From: Lagopus muta
Lineage: Eukaryota; Chordata; Aves; Galliformes; Phasianidae
Direction: 5' to 3'
Length of the DNA stretch: 64,000 nt
NCBI RefSeq assembly: GCF_023343835.1
Contig: NC_064437.1
Location: 14,101,001 to 14,165,000 of the forward strand
Part shown: positions 26,701 through 37,868 of the stretch, piece after piece
Position numbering within the stretch: the stretch's first letter is position 1
How the letters are laid out: each line of letters begins with the position of its first letter
The notes under the pieces: generated by a model
The model's database searches: none
What the model was told of the DNA's origin: nothing
The model's input: only the letters and a program-made list of their open reading frames with translations
Translations under genes and position numbers: made by a program

Positions 26701-29700
26701 TTTATGATGGCTGTATGCTGCTTTTGCTTAGTTTAACATCCTTAAATTGGGATTATCTAAAATGAGTCAAACGAACTTTATTTGGCACAAATGATTTCAA
26801 AATATTTCAAAGTTACTTTAGACTTTTCTTCTAATGCATTGTAAGCTTTTACTTAAAATAACAAGATGCCCCAACTGTGTTAGGCGTAGCTTAATGTGTT
26901 CCAGCTGCACAGAAAATCTGCTGTCTGCTTTTACAGGTTCGATTTGTGAAGAACGTGACTTCCTGGAAGGAAATGAAACCAGGATTTTACCATGGACATG
27001 TATCTTATTTGGACTTTGCAAAGTATGTTACCACTAATTTATCTGTAGCGCAGCCGTTTGGCTCCATCTGGGATATTGCTGCCCTCTAGCGATGGAAATC
27101 TGACAAGTGCTAGATTTCCTAGGAAGAGCGATAGTTAGTTGGGATTTTCACAGGCGGCTCGTCTTTCTCATGTGCCCTGTGAGCTTACCAACTCATTTCA
27201 TCAAGCTTCTACTTTGTGCCACAGTAAATAAAAATCTGCATAGGAAGATATCTGAGAAAAAAAGAAATGTCTTTGATAGAGAAATCAGTATGATTACAGA
27301 CGTTGCCTTAAGCTCATATTTAATGAGCAGAGCCATACAGAATCAGCCCTGGTAATGGGTGGGCTCAGAGTTGTCTCTCTGCTGCGAGAGTTCATGTCTT
27401 TTCCAGCTGGAGCCCGGCCAGGAGGGCCCTTCCTCACTGCAGAGTGTGGGGTTGGCAGGGCAGCAGCAGGAATTTGGTACCGAATGTCTATTTATTATTA
27501 ACAAATATATAGCTGCTAGATTCATGGAGGCGTTCCTAGAGTCAGGATAGTTGTGCAAATGCTTGGTATCTGTTCTGCAAGAATATTTCCATTTTGTTTC
27601 ATTAAATAAATTTAGAAAGGATCACTGAGAACTGAAATTGAACTGACTTTCACATCCACGTTCCTGCACTGGGGGGTGGGAGGAATGAGCATTAACCTTC
27701 CTCTCACCAGCATCTGCTCTGTAGATAGATTTCCGTTGTGTTATAGAGCCTGACTCCTAAGTATTTGACAAGAAGCTTTGATTTCACCTTTAAAAGACTT
27801 TTTTCCCCCCCTCTTTTACTTTAGATTTGGTGTTAAAAAGAAACCAATTTACATAAACGTCATAAGAGATCCCATAGAACGACTGGTTTCTTACTATTAC
27901 TTTCTGCGCTTTGGAGACGATTACAGACCAGGGCTACGAAGGAGAAAGCAGGGGGATAAGAAGGTAAAGTACACTTGTTGTGCACGGTGTTCTGATCCAG
28001 GACAACGAAAAGCGAGGTACGAAATGCGTGCTGATCCCCTCCCGCCGCTGCCCGGTACCGCCGCTGCCGCTCCCTGGGCCTTTGGCGTCCCCTCCCGGCA
28101 CAGGCGGGAAGCCGGCAGAGCCGCCGTTGTAATGACGCGCAGCGTTCTACTCCTCATGTTCTGATACACTGCGTTAATAGTTTTGTTTGCTTGCTTTTTT
28201 TTTTTTTTTTGTCACCGCCATACAGACATAACTTTTCCTGCAAGCATTTCTAGTTCACTGGAAGTCAACTGATTTGATCTTAGGGCTTCTTTCCTTGTCT
28301 ATGGATTGGGTAAGGCACTTTTCCATAGTTTTCATAGAACTGTCTGTAGACAGACGGTGTCGTTTTCACACATATTAGATAAAATTTCAGTAAGTTCAAC
28401 AGTAGACTGGTTCAAGTAATGTGTCTGTAACAGTGACTGATGTGTGTTCTGATTCTGTTAGGACAGAATCACTGATAGCTCTTCACGTTAAAATTAAGGA
28501 AGGTCAAAAATACAGTTTCAACATTTGAATTCATTGTGCCTTTACTAAGTGGCATCTCAATATTCATTTTACCGTTAACCTTCCCTATCCGTACCACACC
28601 ATATATGTGGGAGAATTCTTAATTTTCTTTCTATACTTCTGTACTTGAAAAGTTATGGTTTGCTTGGCTCCAAGAACAGGGGCTGTAAAGTATCAAAGTT
28701 TCTGGATGGAGCAGTCAAGGTATGTATGGAGGAGGAAGTGAGGAAGGGAACTTCTGTGTATTCTTTGCTTTCTCTTACACATTCTAACTGTAAAATATCC
28801 TCCAGGAATAAGCAAGGAAGCCATTCTTTTGACTGGGGACAGTTCATATTTAGTATATACATTTGTAAGCAAGGAGGTGCATTTTAGCAATTTAATTTTT
28901 AGGTAATGTTGGTGCTCTAAATTTATAATGGTGAATCAGACCAGAATTCCTCTGGAGGACTATTCTAGCGAATGCATACCAATGTCCTGTTTTCCTAGTC
29001 AAACTGTGTCTTCATCTGTGATGTGTGACACGTATCAGCTATTTGATACTCAGAGCACAGTGCAGAACAAGGCACCACAGGTTGGTTAATCCCTATTTTG
29101 TATGGTATTCTTACATTTTTCACATTACTTTGGGATCTTTACCTCAAAATGAAAACAAAGGACACTGTCCTTGTTCTAACATGGCAGAATTAAGCAAATG
29201 CATTTTTACTTTCTTGGTTTGAATAGAAAATTGTAATTGCACAGAAAAAAAAAAAAAAAATCTAAAAACTTGTCTATGTGGTCACTTACTAGTTCTTAAA
29301 TTTGAAAAAAAAAATATCCCAGGTAAGTAGCTCACATCTTGATTAAAAATATTCTATGATGTTATTTTTTTATGCTGACTGAATAAAAAACTTAGAAATT
29401 CTTTACAATGCTAATGGAGTTTTTATTGTAACTGTGTGCCTGTAATCAAAACTCTTGTGTTGCTACAGCTGCCTGCCCATGTACAGTGCTGTTGTTTGGA
29501 ATGCTCAGTTACCCAGTGAACAACTTTCTTTCACTCCTGATTAGTTCTTTGCCATAATATTTAAAATGTAATAGAACATACTTTAATCTAAAGTAGAAAT
29601 GGCGCAGCGTTCTATGCTCTGAAGATCCAGCTGTTCCAGTGTTACATGAGTCCTGGTGACATTTGTCACTGTATGTTTAGTAACTTCTCTGGTAATGAAA

Positions 29701-32700
29701 AAATGACAATACCAGCACCTAATGGCTGTTTTTGCTTGTTTTGATATACAGCTTCTGTGAGGGGCGCAAGTAAAATCCAGTTGTTGATCACTTCCACTTA
29801 TAAGGCTTTCCAAATACTATTTTAATTTGGGCAGTGAGGTCCTCCCAATAAAATACTGTATGAGCAAGACTTGAAAAAAGTAGTTTATTTTTTCTTTTGC
29901 ATATCTTGTGTTTTTTGGTCCCCAGTACATCTAGCAACTAACAAGGTCGAGGTGCTTGATACGCGTACTCAGCTCTGTGTTGTCTCTGTTCCAGACCTTT
30001 GATGAATGTGTGGCAGCTGGAGGTTCAGACTGTGCTCCAGAGAAACTTTGGCTTCAAATTCCATTCTTCTGTGGCCACAGCTCCGAGTGCTGGTAAGAAG
30101 ATAAGTGTGGCTTAAGTTAGTTGTGTTTGTCACCACTCAAATTTGATTTTAACAAATCTGAATGTGTAGTACAGTTGGGGAAAGCATGAAGAACTGGATG
30201 CAGTTTAACAGAAGGTACTTTACTAATGTATTTTCTTCAGAAGGGGCTTTGAAAAGCATTTTACTGAAGCAGTCTTGCAGTACTTTAAAAAAGCAGCATG
30301 TTAGAATACTGTGTCAGCAGTGCCCTGAAGACAAACAAATGATTTCATTTTTTAAACAATTATTTTTTGTAGATGTGGAGTCTTTAAATTTTTCTGTTCC
30401 ATCAGGCTTCAGTATCTGTCTTTCTGAATGTGGATACTTGGTTCCAGCTCCTAAAGTCTTTGCAGAAGATGAAGTATTTGAGTTCTGGATAAATTTAGCT
30501 ACTTAAACCTCTACCAGACATCCTGTAGTCAATGTTACATAGCAGTAACTGGAAGAAAAGCAAATAGTGTCCATCTGTCAATACTGATGTTTTATAACAA
30601 TGGCCCAGACTTTAAAGAACTGTTCAGCAAACCAAAATTAGAAAACTGCTTGCTCACATAAAATAATTGCATTCTAGTACTGTGTAACAGAGAAAATAGT
30701 AATATATGAAGAAATAAAACTAACACAAAAGTGATTTGAAGGGTTCTGAGTGAAATCAAGGAGAATTATTTATCACAGTTACTGTTCATCCAAATGGAAT
30801 TAATAGAAGCAAAGCAAGTGATCACTTGGGAAGTTATTTTTCAGTGCCTGTTGGTCAGACAGGTGGACAAGCAGGGAAAGAAAGAAGGAAATATGAACCT
30901 ATATTTTTCACCGTGACTAGAGCTATAAAGGGAGGAATATGTTAGTTCAGTTTCTTTGTTCCTCAATAGGGAAGTCCTCCCATTACCTACAGTGGCTTTC
31001 TAGTACACAATTAGGCCTATAGGATGCAAGAGGGAAGGTGTATTCTTGCCAGAATCGTTTGTGGTATCCAGTGTGAAAGTGAAGAAAATGCAAATCCTCT
31101 GAAAATTGCAGTAGTAGAGACAGTAACTGCATACCATGCACTGTGAAATTTTAGATGCGAGCACAGGTAATAGAAAGGGGAAGGGAAATAAAGGTAGAAA
31201 TAGTTGGGTCTCACCTTTCTTATATAAGAAATGTCCAGTTATGAAGTAATCTTCATCTAGGGATCAAGGATTGTTGGCTTACATCAGAACTTGTTGTTAT
31301 TGTCCTCTGCCATTTTAGGAATGTGGGGAGCAGATGGGCTTTGGAACAAGCCAAGTACAACCTGATTAATGAATACTTCCTCGTGGGAGTTACTGAAGAG
31401 CTTGAAGATTTCATCATGTTATTGGAGGCAGCTTTGCCCCGGTTCTTCAGGGGTGCCACAGAACTGTACCGGACAGGTATTTAAATGGTTGATTTCTATA
31501 GCCCTTTTATCCTCATCACTGTTTAAAATGTGAATTATTTAAATCTGCATAAATAGTTTTAAAAGTCAAGGAGGTCTGCCTCTCAGTTGAATGATGTTCC
31601 TGTAGAAGAGAGGAGCTCTTTAGAGAAAACACTCTGTCTTACACAATTTGTAACACTGAAGATTGGGGTAAAAGCAATTATATCAGGTATGCCACATTTG
31701 CAAGTCACAGACGCTCACAATATATACTTAGGAAATTGGGGCAGATGTTTGTCAGAACACTTTTGAAAGGTCTCGCTAGGGTTTCAGTTATGTGAAGTGG
31801 TTGGTAGTGGAAGGTTTCTGTTCCCTAGGAAGCCCTGTTGAAATTCTGTTCTTGGTACAACTGTGCAAAATGAGTTTTGTTTTAGAAGAGTTTTCATTTC
31901 AAAAACAGCAACCAAAAAACACCTGTGCTCAAAATGAAAATTCAGATCTTCAAGTAATGAAGTGGAAGAAAAATGAATTTTAAACACAAAAACAGATGTT
32001 TTTTGTTCAAGTGGCTTCCTTAAATTTGTTCTTATTGCAGTGATTTCAAAAGCTGAAGTAATTTCTCTTTAGCTCAAACATTTTAAAAATCAGTCACTGA
32101 TAATGCAGAAGAAGTTTTGCCTCTGGATAATTTAGTTAAGGAAGGCCAGGACACAGAGAACAAAATAATATCACATAAACTGTGAAAAGTTAACGTGAAA
32201 AATTCTACGCATCGTATTGAGAAACAGTGAGTTTTGTGGAGAACTCTGAATGCTGTTGTACAGTGTGTATCGTAGGATTTCTGTGTCAGACTGAAGATCC
32301 ATACGGCTCATGAATACTTACATACTTAAAGCTCAGTATCTGGTTTCTGGAGGTGGCCGTTGGCTCACGCTGGCAGAAACATGTAAGAATAGGACAAGCA
32401 TATGACAGTCATCACTACTGGTTATCATCAGATCCCAACAGCGAGCAAAATGCACTTTGGTGGGTAACTTTTGTTCTTTGGAGAATTATTCTTCCATCAG
32501 CTGACTTTTAAAAAGTCCTCGGAAACTTGCCACAGCACTGACAAGAATCTTGGGGGCGGGGGAAAGTCAGAAAGAATTCTGACCTGAGTCCTTTCTTCTG
32601 TTGAAACTATTTTACATCTTTGATTGGCTTTGTTACTTTGCTCTGCACCTTTTGCCAGCACACAAACCGCTGTCCTTCACACAGTATTTGCAGTTTAGGT

Positions 32701-33582
32701 TCTCTGTGATTTTATTTCTTTCTACATGAAAGTTCTCGATGCAAGATCGTTCTGTTTCCTAAAACCGTTGGATTACATGGGATACAAAGGTCCAAGTGCT
32801 TCTGTCATAATGAGATGTGTGTTATATGGATAAAAGCTCACTTCCTAGGAGCTGGCTATGCAACTTATGTAGGATTGGCAAATTTAATACAATTAAATTT
32901 AATATACAACAACAGATAGCGCTTCTTAAAGAAAGTACTGTCATCACTTTTGTCATCTTTCTCTAATGAGAGAAGTATCTGGCTCTGCAGTTTGTAAAAC
33001 TCTTAACATTTGATACCAGATTAACATCTAAATAATTAATTTTGTAGGACTAATCTTGCTCCAAGTACATTATGTGAAGTAATCCTGTTCCTTGAATGAA
33101 ATGTTCATTCGCTGGGTTTATGAGGCTAAGAAGAAAGAATTGTAAGAACTGATTCAAAATTCATTAACATGTAGTGAGAGACTGCAATGTTCCAGCCCCA
33201 CATATTGTGTTAATCAACTCTGGATTAAGTTGTGTCACTTCTAGTGCAGTTTATCAGTGTACTGAGAGTGTAAAACTCTGTAAATAAAAGGACTGTTTAC
33301 ATTTTTTCATCATGTGAACTTTAAAGTGAAGTTATTGCTTTCATTTTGCATTTAGGAAAGAAGTCTCATCTTAGGAAAACAACTGAGAAAAAACTTCCCA
33401 CAAAAGAAACTATTGCCAAGCTACAACAGTCTGAAATCTGGAAAATGGAGAATGAGTTCTATGAATTTGCACTGGAGCAATTTCAGTTTGTCAGAGCACA
33501 CGCAGTTCGGGAAAAAGATGGAGAATTGTATATCCTGGCTCAAAACTTTTTCTATGAAAAGATTTACCCTAAATCAAACTAA
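20477..33582 (+). CDS. HS2ST1: Heparan sulfate 2-O-sulfotransferase 1, coding exons 2-7 (residues 42-356), composite
   Basis: The enzyme transfers sulfate from PAPS to the 2-O position of iduronic acid (less often glucuronic acid) in heparan sulfate and heparin. It is a homotrimeric type II Golgi membrane protein. Six exons join as 20477-20715, 26937-27022, 27825-27963, 29995-30092, 31319-31476 and 33356-33582. All introns are GT-AG, with phases 1,0,2,0,2,1 from intron 1 to intron 6. The joined frame has no stop until TAA at 33580-33582. Numbering from the known 356-residue vertebrate protein, family landmarks fall where expected: Arg80 and Lys83 in the 5'-phosphosulfate loop, His140 and His142 (catalytic), Arg164 to Ser172 (3'-phosphate site), Arg189, and Arg288. 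The N-terminal 41 residues with the membrane anchor are on an exon upstream of the window, so this CDS is partial at its 5' end. Identification is by reading the protein; I am very sure of it. Confidence 0.97.
25330..25866 (-). mobile_element. Deleted mariner-family DNA transposon (Galluhop-like) in intron 2
   Basis: The ends are imperfect inverted repeats: GGTCTCTCCAAAAGTAATGC on the left and, read on the minus strand, AGCTTCTCCAGAAGTAATGC on the right. A TA precedes the left end at 25328-25329, as expected of Tc1/mariner insertion. On the minus strand the frame from about 25729 to 25418 reads MEVKQRCVTEFVHEEKKAP and then DQTVDVSTVRQWVV, the N-terminal helix-turn-helix of a mariner transposase. 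The catalytic DDD domain is missing: the element is about 540 bp against roughly 1.3 kb for a full mariner. It is a non-autonomous internal-deletion copy, inactive, and antisense to HS2ST1. Confidence 0.85.
25418..25729 (-). pseudogene. Mariner transposase fragment (N-terminal DNA-binding part)
   Basis: A 103-codon frame inside the mariner remnant. Residues about 15-60 resemble the helix-turn-helix that binds the terminal inverted repeats in mariner transposases (VDVSTVRQWV is characteristic). After SGDSRSPPL the similarity fades, where the internal deletion removes the catalytic domain. It cannot catalyse transposition. It starts inside the element, on the strand opposite to HS2ST1. Confidence 0.7.
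26937..27022 (+). CDS. HS2ST1: HS2ST1 exon 3 (residues 122-150, catalytic histidines)
   Basis: This short 86-nt exon begins VRFVKNVTSW after a TTTTACAG acceptor. It ends with two bases of the Lys150 codon before GTATGT, so the next intron is phase 2. Asn127 sits in the sequon NVT, the second conserved glycosylation site. FYHGHVSY gives His140 and His142, which biochemical work on this family identifies as catalytic. Reading on past the donor would add a Tyr codon; the phase and the next exon show that the join is at 27022. Being short and not a multiple of three, skipping it would shift the frame. Confidence 0.96.
27023..27824 (+). other. HS2ST1: HS2ST1 intron 3 (802 nt)
   Basis: GTATGT to CTTTAG, phase 2. 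It contains a CTCF-like site at 27079-27092, 57 bases after exon 3, and a good pyrimidine tract before exon 4. No other element is recognised. Confidence 0.92.
27079..27092 (-). promoter_or_regulatory. CTCF-like site just after exon 3
   Basis: On the minus strand TCGCTAGAGGGCAG matches the consensus at 12 of 14 positions with a perfect AGRKGGC core. It lies 57 bases after the exon 3 donor. Confidence 0.35.
27825..27963 (+). CDS. HS2ST1: HS2ST1 exon 4 (residues 150-196, 3'-phosphate site)
   Basis: The acceptor has a strong pyrimidine tract (T and C runs from about 27800) ending TTTAG at 27820-27824. The first base completes Lys150 and the exon closes on Lys196 before GTAAAG, phase 0, for 139 nt. 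INVIRDPIERLVSYYY contains Arg164 and Ser172, the 3'-phosphate-binding elements of PAPS sulfotransferases. The following basic run RPGLRRRKQGDKK includes Arg184 and Arg189, implicated in substrate contact. The frame stays open 201 nt into intron 4 (stop at 28162-28164) through a CpG-dense patch; see findings. Confidence 0.97.
27990..28146. promoter_or_regulatory. CpG-dense islet in intron 4
   Basis: About 20 CpG dinucleotides fall within roughly 160-180 bases of C- and G-rich sequence, in an intron that is otherwise AT-rich and CpG-poor. It starts about 30 bases after the exon 4 donor. It is too short for a standard CpG island call. It could be an internal promoter, a regulatory element or simply a hypomethylated GC patch; the sequence alone does not decide. 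Confidence 0.45.
28195..28210 (+). repeat. T16 tract in intron 4
   Basis: A run of sixteen T about 50 bases after the CpG-dense islet. Confidence 0.9.
29245..29260 (+). repeat. A16 tract in intron 4
   Basis: A run of sixteen A in plain AT-rich intron. Confidence 0.9.
29995..30092 (+). CDS. HS2ST1: HS2ST1 exon 5 (residues 197-229, disulfide segment)
   Basis: The exon starts TFDECV after a TGTTCCAG acceptor. It ends with TG of the Trp229 codon at a GTAAGA donor, phase 2, for 98 nt. It carries Cys201, Cys209, Cys222 and Cys228, the four cysteines that form two conserved disulfides in the known structure of this enzyme. Compared with the human protein I remember, position 204 is Ala rather than Glu. 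The donor is unusual in that genomic TGG TAA spells Trp then stop if the intron is not removed. Confidence 0.97.
30093..31318 (+). other. HS2ST1: HS2ST1 intron 5 (1226 nt)
   Basis: GTAAGA to TTTTAG, phase 2. The donor's TAA is in frame with exon 5. A 114-codon open frame at 30162-30506 shows no known domain and is probably accidental. No repeat is recognised. Confidence 0.92.
31319..31476 (+). CDS. HS2ST1: HS2ST1 exon 6 (residues 229-282)
   Basis: A CATTTTAG acceptor at 31311-31318 precedes G AAT GTG GGG, completing Trp229 and reading NVGSRWALEQAKYN. The exon ends with the first base of Gly282 before GTATTT, phase 1, for 158 nt. It includes the helical NLINEYFLVGVTEELEDF segment that is conserved through the 2-O-sulfotransferase family, followed by LPRFFRGATELYRT. 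No break or missing residue is seen. Ala-Leu-Glu at 235-237 differs slightly from mammals, as expected for a bird. Confidence 0.97.
31477..33355 (+). other. HS2ST1: HS2ST1 intron 6 (1879 nt)
   Basis: GTATTT to CATTTAG, phase 1. It is AT-rich with a small repeated AATTTAATA word at 32879-32910. I recognise no gene or mobile element. Confidence 0.92.
33356..33582 (+). CDS. HS2ST1: HS2ST1 exon 7, C-terminal coding part (residues 282-356)
   Basis: The exon begins GA AAG AAG after a GCATTTAG acceptor, completing Gly282, and runs to TAA at 33580-33582. The C-terminus FFYEKIYPKSN is the family's usual end, giving 356 residues in total. HLRKTTEKKLP contains Arg288 and the PAPS-contacting loop around 290-296. 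The C-terminal tail is known to reach into the neighbouring subunit's active site in the trimer. This exon continues into the long 3' UTR. Confidence 0.97.
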
Positions 33583-34525
33583 GAACATAATACTTTTAGA
33601 TTTACGGACCTAAATCTTTGGTCACATCATCATCTTAGTCCTCAGCCATGGAAACTAGATTGCTTGTTAGACCTCCAAGATGTTTCTCTATAGGTCCAAG
33701 AACAGCGGGCTGTGGATCACCTCCAGGGCGTTGGATACTAACCATGTTGGTAATCCAGAAGCAAAAGCTTCGTGTCTTTTATCTAACTAATACTTTCAGT
33801 GGGAGTTAATACCCTTTACCTGAGGAAATCTTCACTTTAATTTGGAGCAATTAACACACAGCAGTTCTAGTTGAAAATATAAAGAAAAAAAAAAGCTTCT
33901 GTTAATGCTCTTTTTTAATTTTCAAAGCAATTTATTTTCATTTATACTTCTGTGAAGAGGAAGTCATTTTTCCCAGCTTTCAACATGGAAATCTTGGTTG
34001 TATACTATATGAGTAGTGTTAATAACTGGTTGACATCTGTACTTTGTTTTTGTGAATCATGTCACACGATATTGATTGGGATAGTTAACCATGTTCTGCT
34101 GAGAAATGCTGCTGCCGCTGGAATTGCCCGAAATTACGACTAATTGTTAGTGTTAAAACATCATTTCCACATCAATATTGTAAAAAGTTAAAGAATCAGC
34201 AGTGGGATTTTTTTTGTTGTTCTGTAGGCCCACCACCACTTGACCGAGGTTGGGAAAACTGCAAGGAAAGTTGGTTTTGTCTGCAGTTAGAGTCAATACT
34301 TGCACAGTGGTATATAAATAACAAAATCAGCATAAAGTTCCTCTATGGATTCTTTGTAATTATTGTAAGCTGAGGTATTGGTGAATCCATATTATGACTC
34401 CATTAGTGAGCTGTGGTATGGTTAGGGTTTTCCTACTACTTCAATACTTTTACCTGTAGAATATTTTTACTAAGGTGCTTTATAATGTGTTTTAAAGCAT
34501 TGCATTTACAAAAGGAGTAAAATGC

Positions 34526-34533
34526 TGTAAATA
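34526..34533 (+). promoter_or_regulatory. Pumilio response element in the 3' UTR
   Basis: TGTAAATA matches the PUM1/PUM2 consensus TGTANATA exactly. It lies about 940 bases after the HS2ST1 stop codon in an AT-rich context. The motif is seen; binding is inferred. One such 8-mer in 4.3 kb is within chance expectation. Confidence 0.3.
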
Positions 34534-37500
34534 CTGCTTATTTTATGTATTTGGACCAAAAGGTTTAAAGTAACTAGTTTGAAGTGGGTTTTTTTGCACC
34601 AGTTCTGTTACGTGTAAAGTAAAAAGACATCACATATACTTCCTGGTTGAGTTAACTGTTGGATATTGCTGAAATGCACTTCAGTGACCTCTATGACTTT
34701 AAAACTAGAATGTCATCCAGGGATTCTCTTTACAGAAACGTAGCATTCATCCTTTTGTTATATTAAGAGGAAAAGAAGAAAAATGTGATGTGTAGTCTGG
34801 TTGAGAAAGATGCAGTGAACTTGACATATTTGTGTTTATGTAACTGCCTTATGTGACTATTGTAAATTTGTGAGTTGCCGTTATTAACAATGTGAAACAC
34901 CTGGTAGATCAAGTAAATTGAAATTTGAGAACAGATGTTTGGGGCCACTGCATTATAGCAAACGGCAGTGGAGATCTATAAGAATTTGTTTCCTATTGGA
35001 TTTTCTTAAATATGAGTATTTACACATCTTACACCTGCCTTTTCTTAAAGTGCTTTTCATTGAGTTTGATAGGAGAGAAGGCACAGAGGAGACAAAGTTG
35101 AGTAAAAAAAAAAGGGGGGGGATTGTAAGGTTTTGATTCCTAAGGGATGATGCTGAAAGGCTTAGTTTAAAATTACCAAGTGGAGTTTCTTTAGCCAGCC
35201 TGTTCTTGTAATGAAAACAAAAGTAATGGAAAATGTCTGTGAACTGGGTATCTGCAGCCAAAAGCAACAGTCCAATAACAGACAGGATAATGAGGGACTG
35301 TCAAGTACATCTTGTGTTTTCTTTGTTTTCTTGGATTTTCTTTTTGAATTTCAGAAATAGACCTCATTGTTCTTCCCAAGTAATCAGGGAAGTTCCTTCT
35401 GGTAGCTTACCATTTATATAGTGTGAACCCTGCATAAGATTTCCTGTTCCAGTTCTTTTCTACTGATGTCGTTAATAATGCCAACATGCTTGAGAATGAG
35501 TTCACTCATGGAAACATGTATCCTAGCTAAAGAAAGGAGCTGAGGAGTCCTATGTAGGAAGTAGCAAATGGAGATCTAAAAACTTTCAAAAAAAGTTACC
35601 GCTTTGTTATAAAATCAAAGGAATATTTATAATCCCAGTGAAGGTTATCTGCTAAGTGATAGTTCTATTTTGGAAGAATTGACTACATTGTTTTCCTTCA
35701 TTATGATTTGGATTGCTTTATCTTCTTGAGTTGTCTGCAAATTTTTCAGAAGAGCACCTTCTTAAGAGAACAGAAGCTTTACTAAGTGAAAGTATACAAC
35801 ACTCGCCTAAGTAATGAAAAAGGTATTTATGCCAATACATCCGTATTGACAAGAAAACAATAGGCAAAGCCTATTCGATATATAGAAGTCTTCTATTTCA
35901 TAAGCAATTTTAAAAGTTTTTTTTCTTTTTTCTTTCTTTTTTTTCCCCCTTGGATTTAAGGTTTCTTAAAGGAGTCTTCAGTAACAGTTAGAAGAATACA
36001 TTTTATTTTTTAATTCAAAGAGCAATATATTTTTCATAGTTCATATAAGACATTTGATTTACTTCCTGTTCTTTGCTGTGAACTGACAGGGTGGAGGCAA
36101 ACGAGCTTAAATATTTTAAAATAATGCTAGCTACAAATGGAGAGGTAATCATTTTAGGTGTGCTCTGAAAACCTTACTGCCTGTGGAACACAGAAAGGAG
36201 GCAAATGGTCTGCTTTTATATCTTGTGCTGCCATCTAATCAACTGTGAACTTTTTTGGACTCTTTTGAAATGAGAACTGTCCAAAGCAGAAAGTTTAGGA
36301 AAATGAGCTTTAACAATTATGAATAACCTGCTGTCTGTTGGTATTAAAAATATTTTGCAGTATATGAACAGAATTTATCTTGTGCATTTCCCCTTAATGA
36401 GTTAACATGAAAAGCAGCAATACGTAGACTTCTGTTACTGCAGGTTCATTAGACTTACTATGCAGCCTCCTGAACACAGATCTTTTAACCGAAGTCACTG
36501 CAGACTCTGCATAGGAGTGAGATTTGATTTTTGCTGGGCTAAGTTCATTTGAAAGGAGCTGAAATGCTCAAAATTATAGTTGAGAGTAGATCCTGTTACA
36601 CTGTTCCGTACTTTTTGTACAAAGCAAACATTCAGATTTTGTGCAAAATTCTACCCTGTTGAAACTCACAGTTGTCAGTATATGGCACTTGGTTCAGCTA
36701 TGCTGACAACTACATAGCCATAACTCCAGCATGCCTGGAGCACTTGAGATATACTGGGCAGTGCTGACAGGAGAGCAACAGTGTTCTTTACTCCTTCCCA
36801 TAACAATTCTGCATCCACACAACAAGAATTTCATTCCTGTTTTCTTGTGCATCTACGAGCAGACATCTACAAGCAGTTCTAGGGTGTAGGATGTCATGTG
36901 TGTACATTCCAGTTCACTCTGGATTTATTTTCGTATAGTCTTTAATGGTGTGATCATAGCTTCATTTTCAAACAGGCACAAAAAATAATTGCTATAGAAG
37001 TATGACAAAGGAAGAAGCAGTTCCTCCAGGTTTGAAATGCCTTTTCTCTGGGTACTTTACTTTTCTGAAGATACGTGGCTATTTTTGTGTTCCAGGAATA
37101 TTCATTTCCTTGTTCATGATCTCAGAGCAGTCCTATTTTAATATCAGGGAAAATTCAGTTGTTTTCTGCTATAATTCTGTTAACATTTTCCGTTAAGATT
37201 ACCTAGTGTTGCTAAATGAGTATGTGACAAGAGTTATATAGATGATCCTGACTGAACTGTGCTGCTTTGCAGTCAGTGGAAAAACCTGATTCAAATGCAC
37301 TGCCAATTTAGCTCTTCAAAATCAGAGCTTATTTTATGACTACTGGAGATAAAGAAACTGTGGCGCTACTGAGTTGCATGGATGCATCCTTTACTTTAAG
37401 CCTATGCAACTAGGTAGCCTCTGCAGCAGTATTTATAGGAAGAGCCCTCTTCATGGAGACTTTTCTGGAGCATAATTATAAATGTTTATACCCTTGTACT

Positions 37501-37538
37501 GTCTTGTATCTACATCAGCAGCTTTCTGTAGCTTCTGT

Positions 37539-37564
37539 AAAAAAAAGAAAAAAGAAAAAAAAAA
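37539..37564 (+). repeat. A/G purine tract near the 3' UTR end
   Basis: Twenty-six bases of A interrupted only by two G, on the transcribed strand of the presumed 3' UTR. Oligo-dT priming here could produce false 3' ends in cDNA data. Confidence 0.85.
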
Positions 37565-37868
37565 GGCAGGTTTGTGAGCATTTCTAAAGTAGTACTGAAT
37601 GTAATTTTGAAAAACATGGATTGTTCTTCATGAATCTTTTCTTTTTAAATACACACACAGCTAAATAGTGCCTTTTTTCCTCACAATCCATGTTGAAGAT
37701 GCTCGCTCCCTCTCACTCTCCGTAAATTGATTCGTTTGTGCAATACTATTCCAACTTGAAACCATTTTGTCACAGCTGTTTGAGAAATAATCTCCATTTT
37801 TCCTTATTATGCTGCCAGCTTTCTGTTGTTGAAGTGTTTCAGTTGATTACCTAATGCAAATGCTCTAA

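Larger units (their letters stand above)
20716..26936 (+). other. HS2ST1: HS2ST1 intron 2 (6221 nt)
   Basis: GTAAGC to TTTTACAG, phase 0. The main recognisable content is an antisense mariner remnant at 25330-25866. Open frames of up to 166 codons occur but have no family features. The rest is AT-rich unique sequence in which I recognise nothing. Confidence 0.9.
27964..29994 (+). other. HS2ST1: HS2ST1 intron 4 (2031 nt)
   Basis: GTAAAG to TTCCAG, phase 0. Its first 180 bases include a CpG-dense islet (27990-28146) followed by a T16 tract (28195-28210). An A16 tract lies at 29245-29260. Otherwise plain AT-rich intron. Confidence 0.92.
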
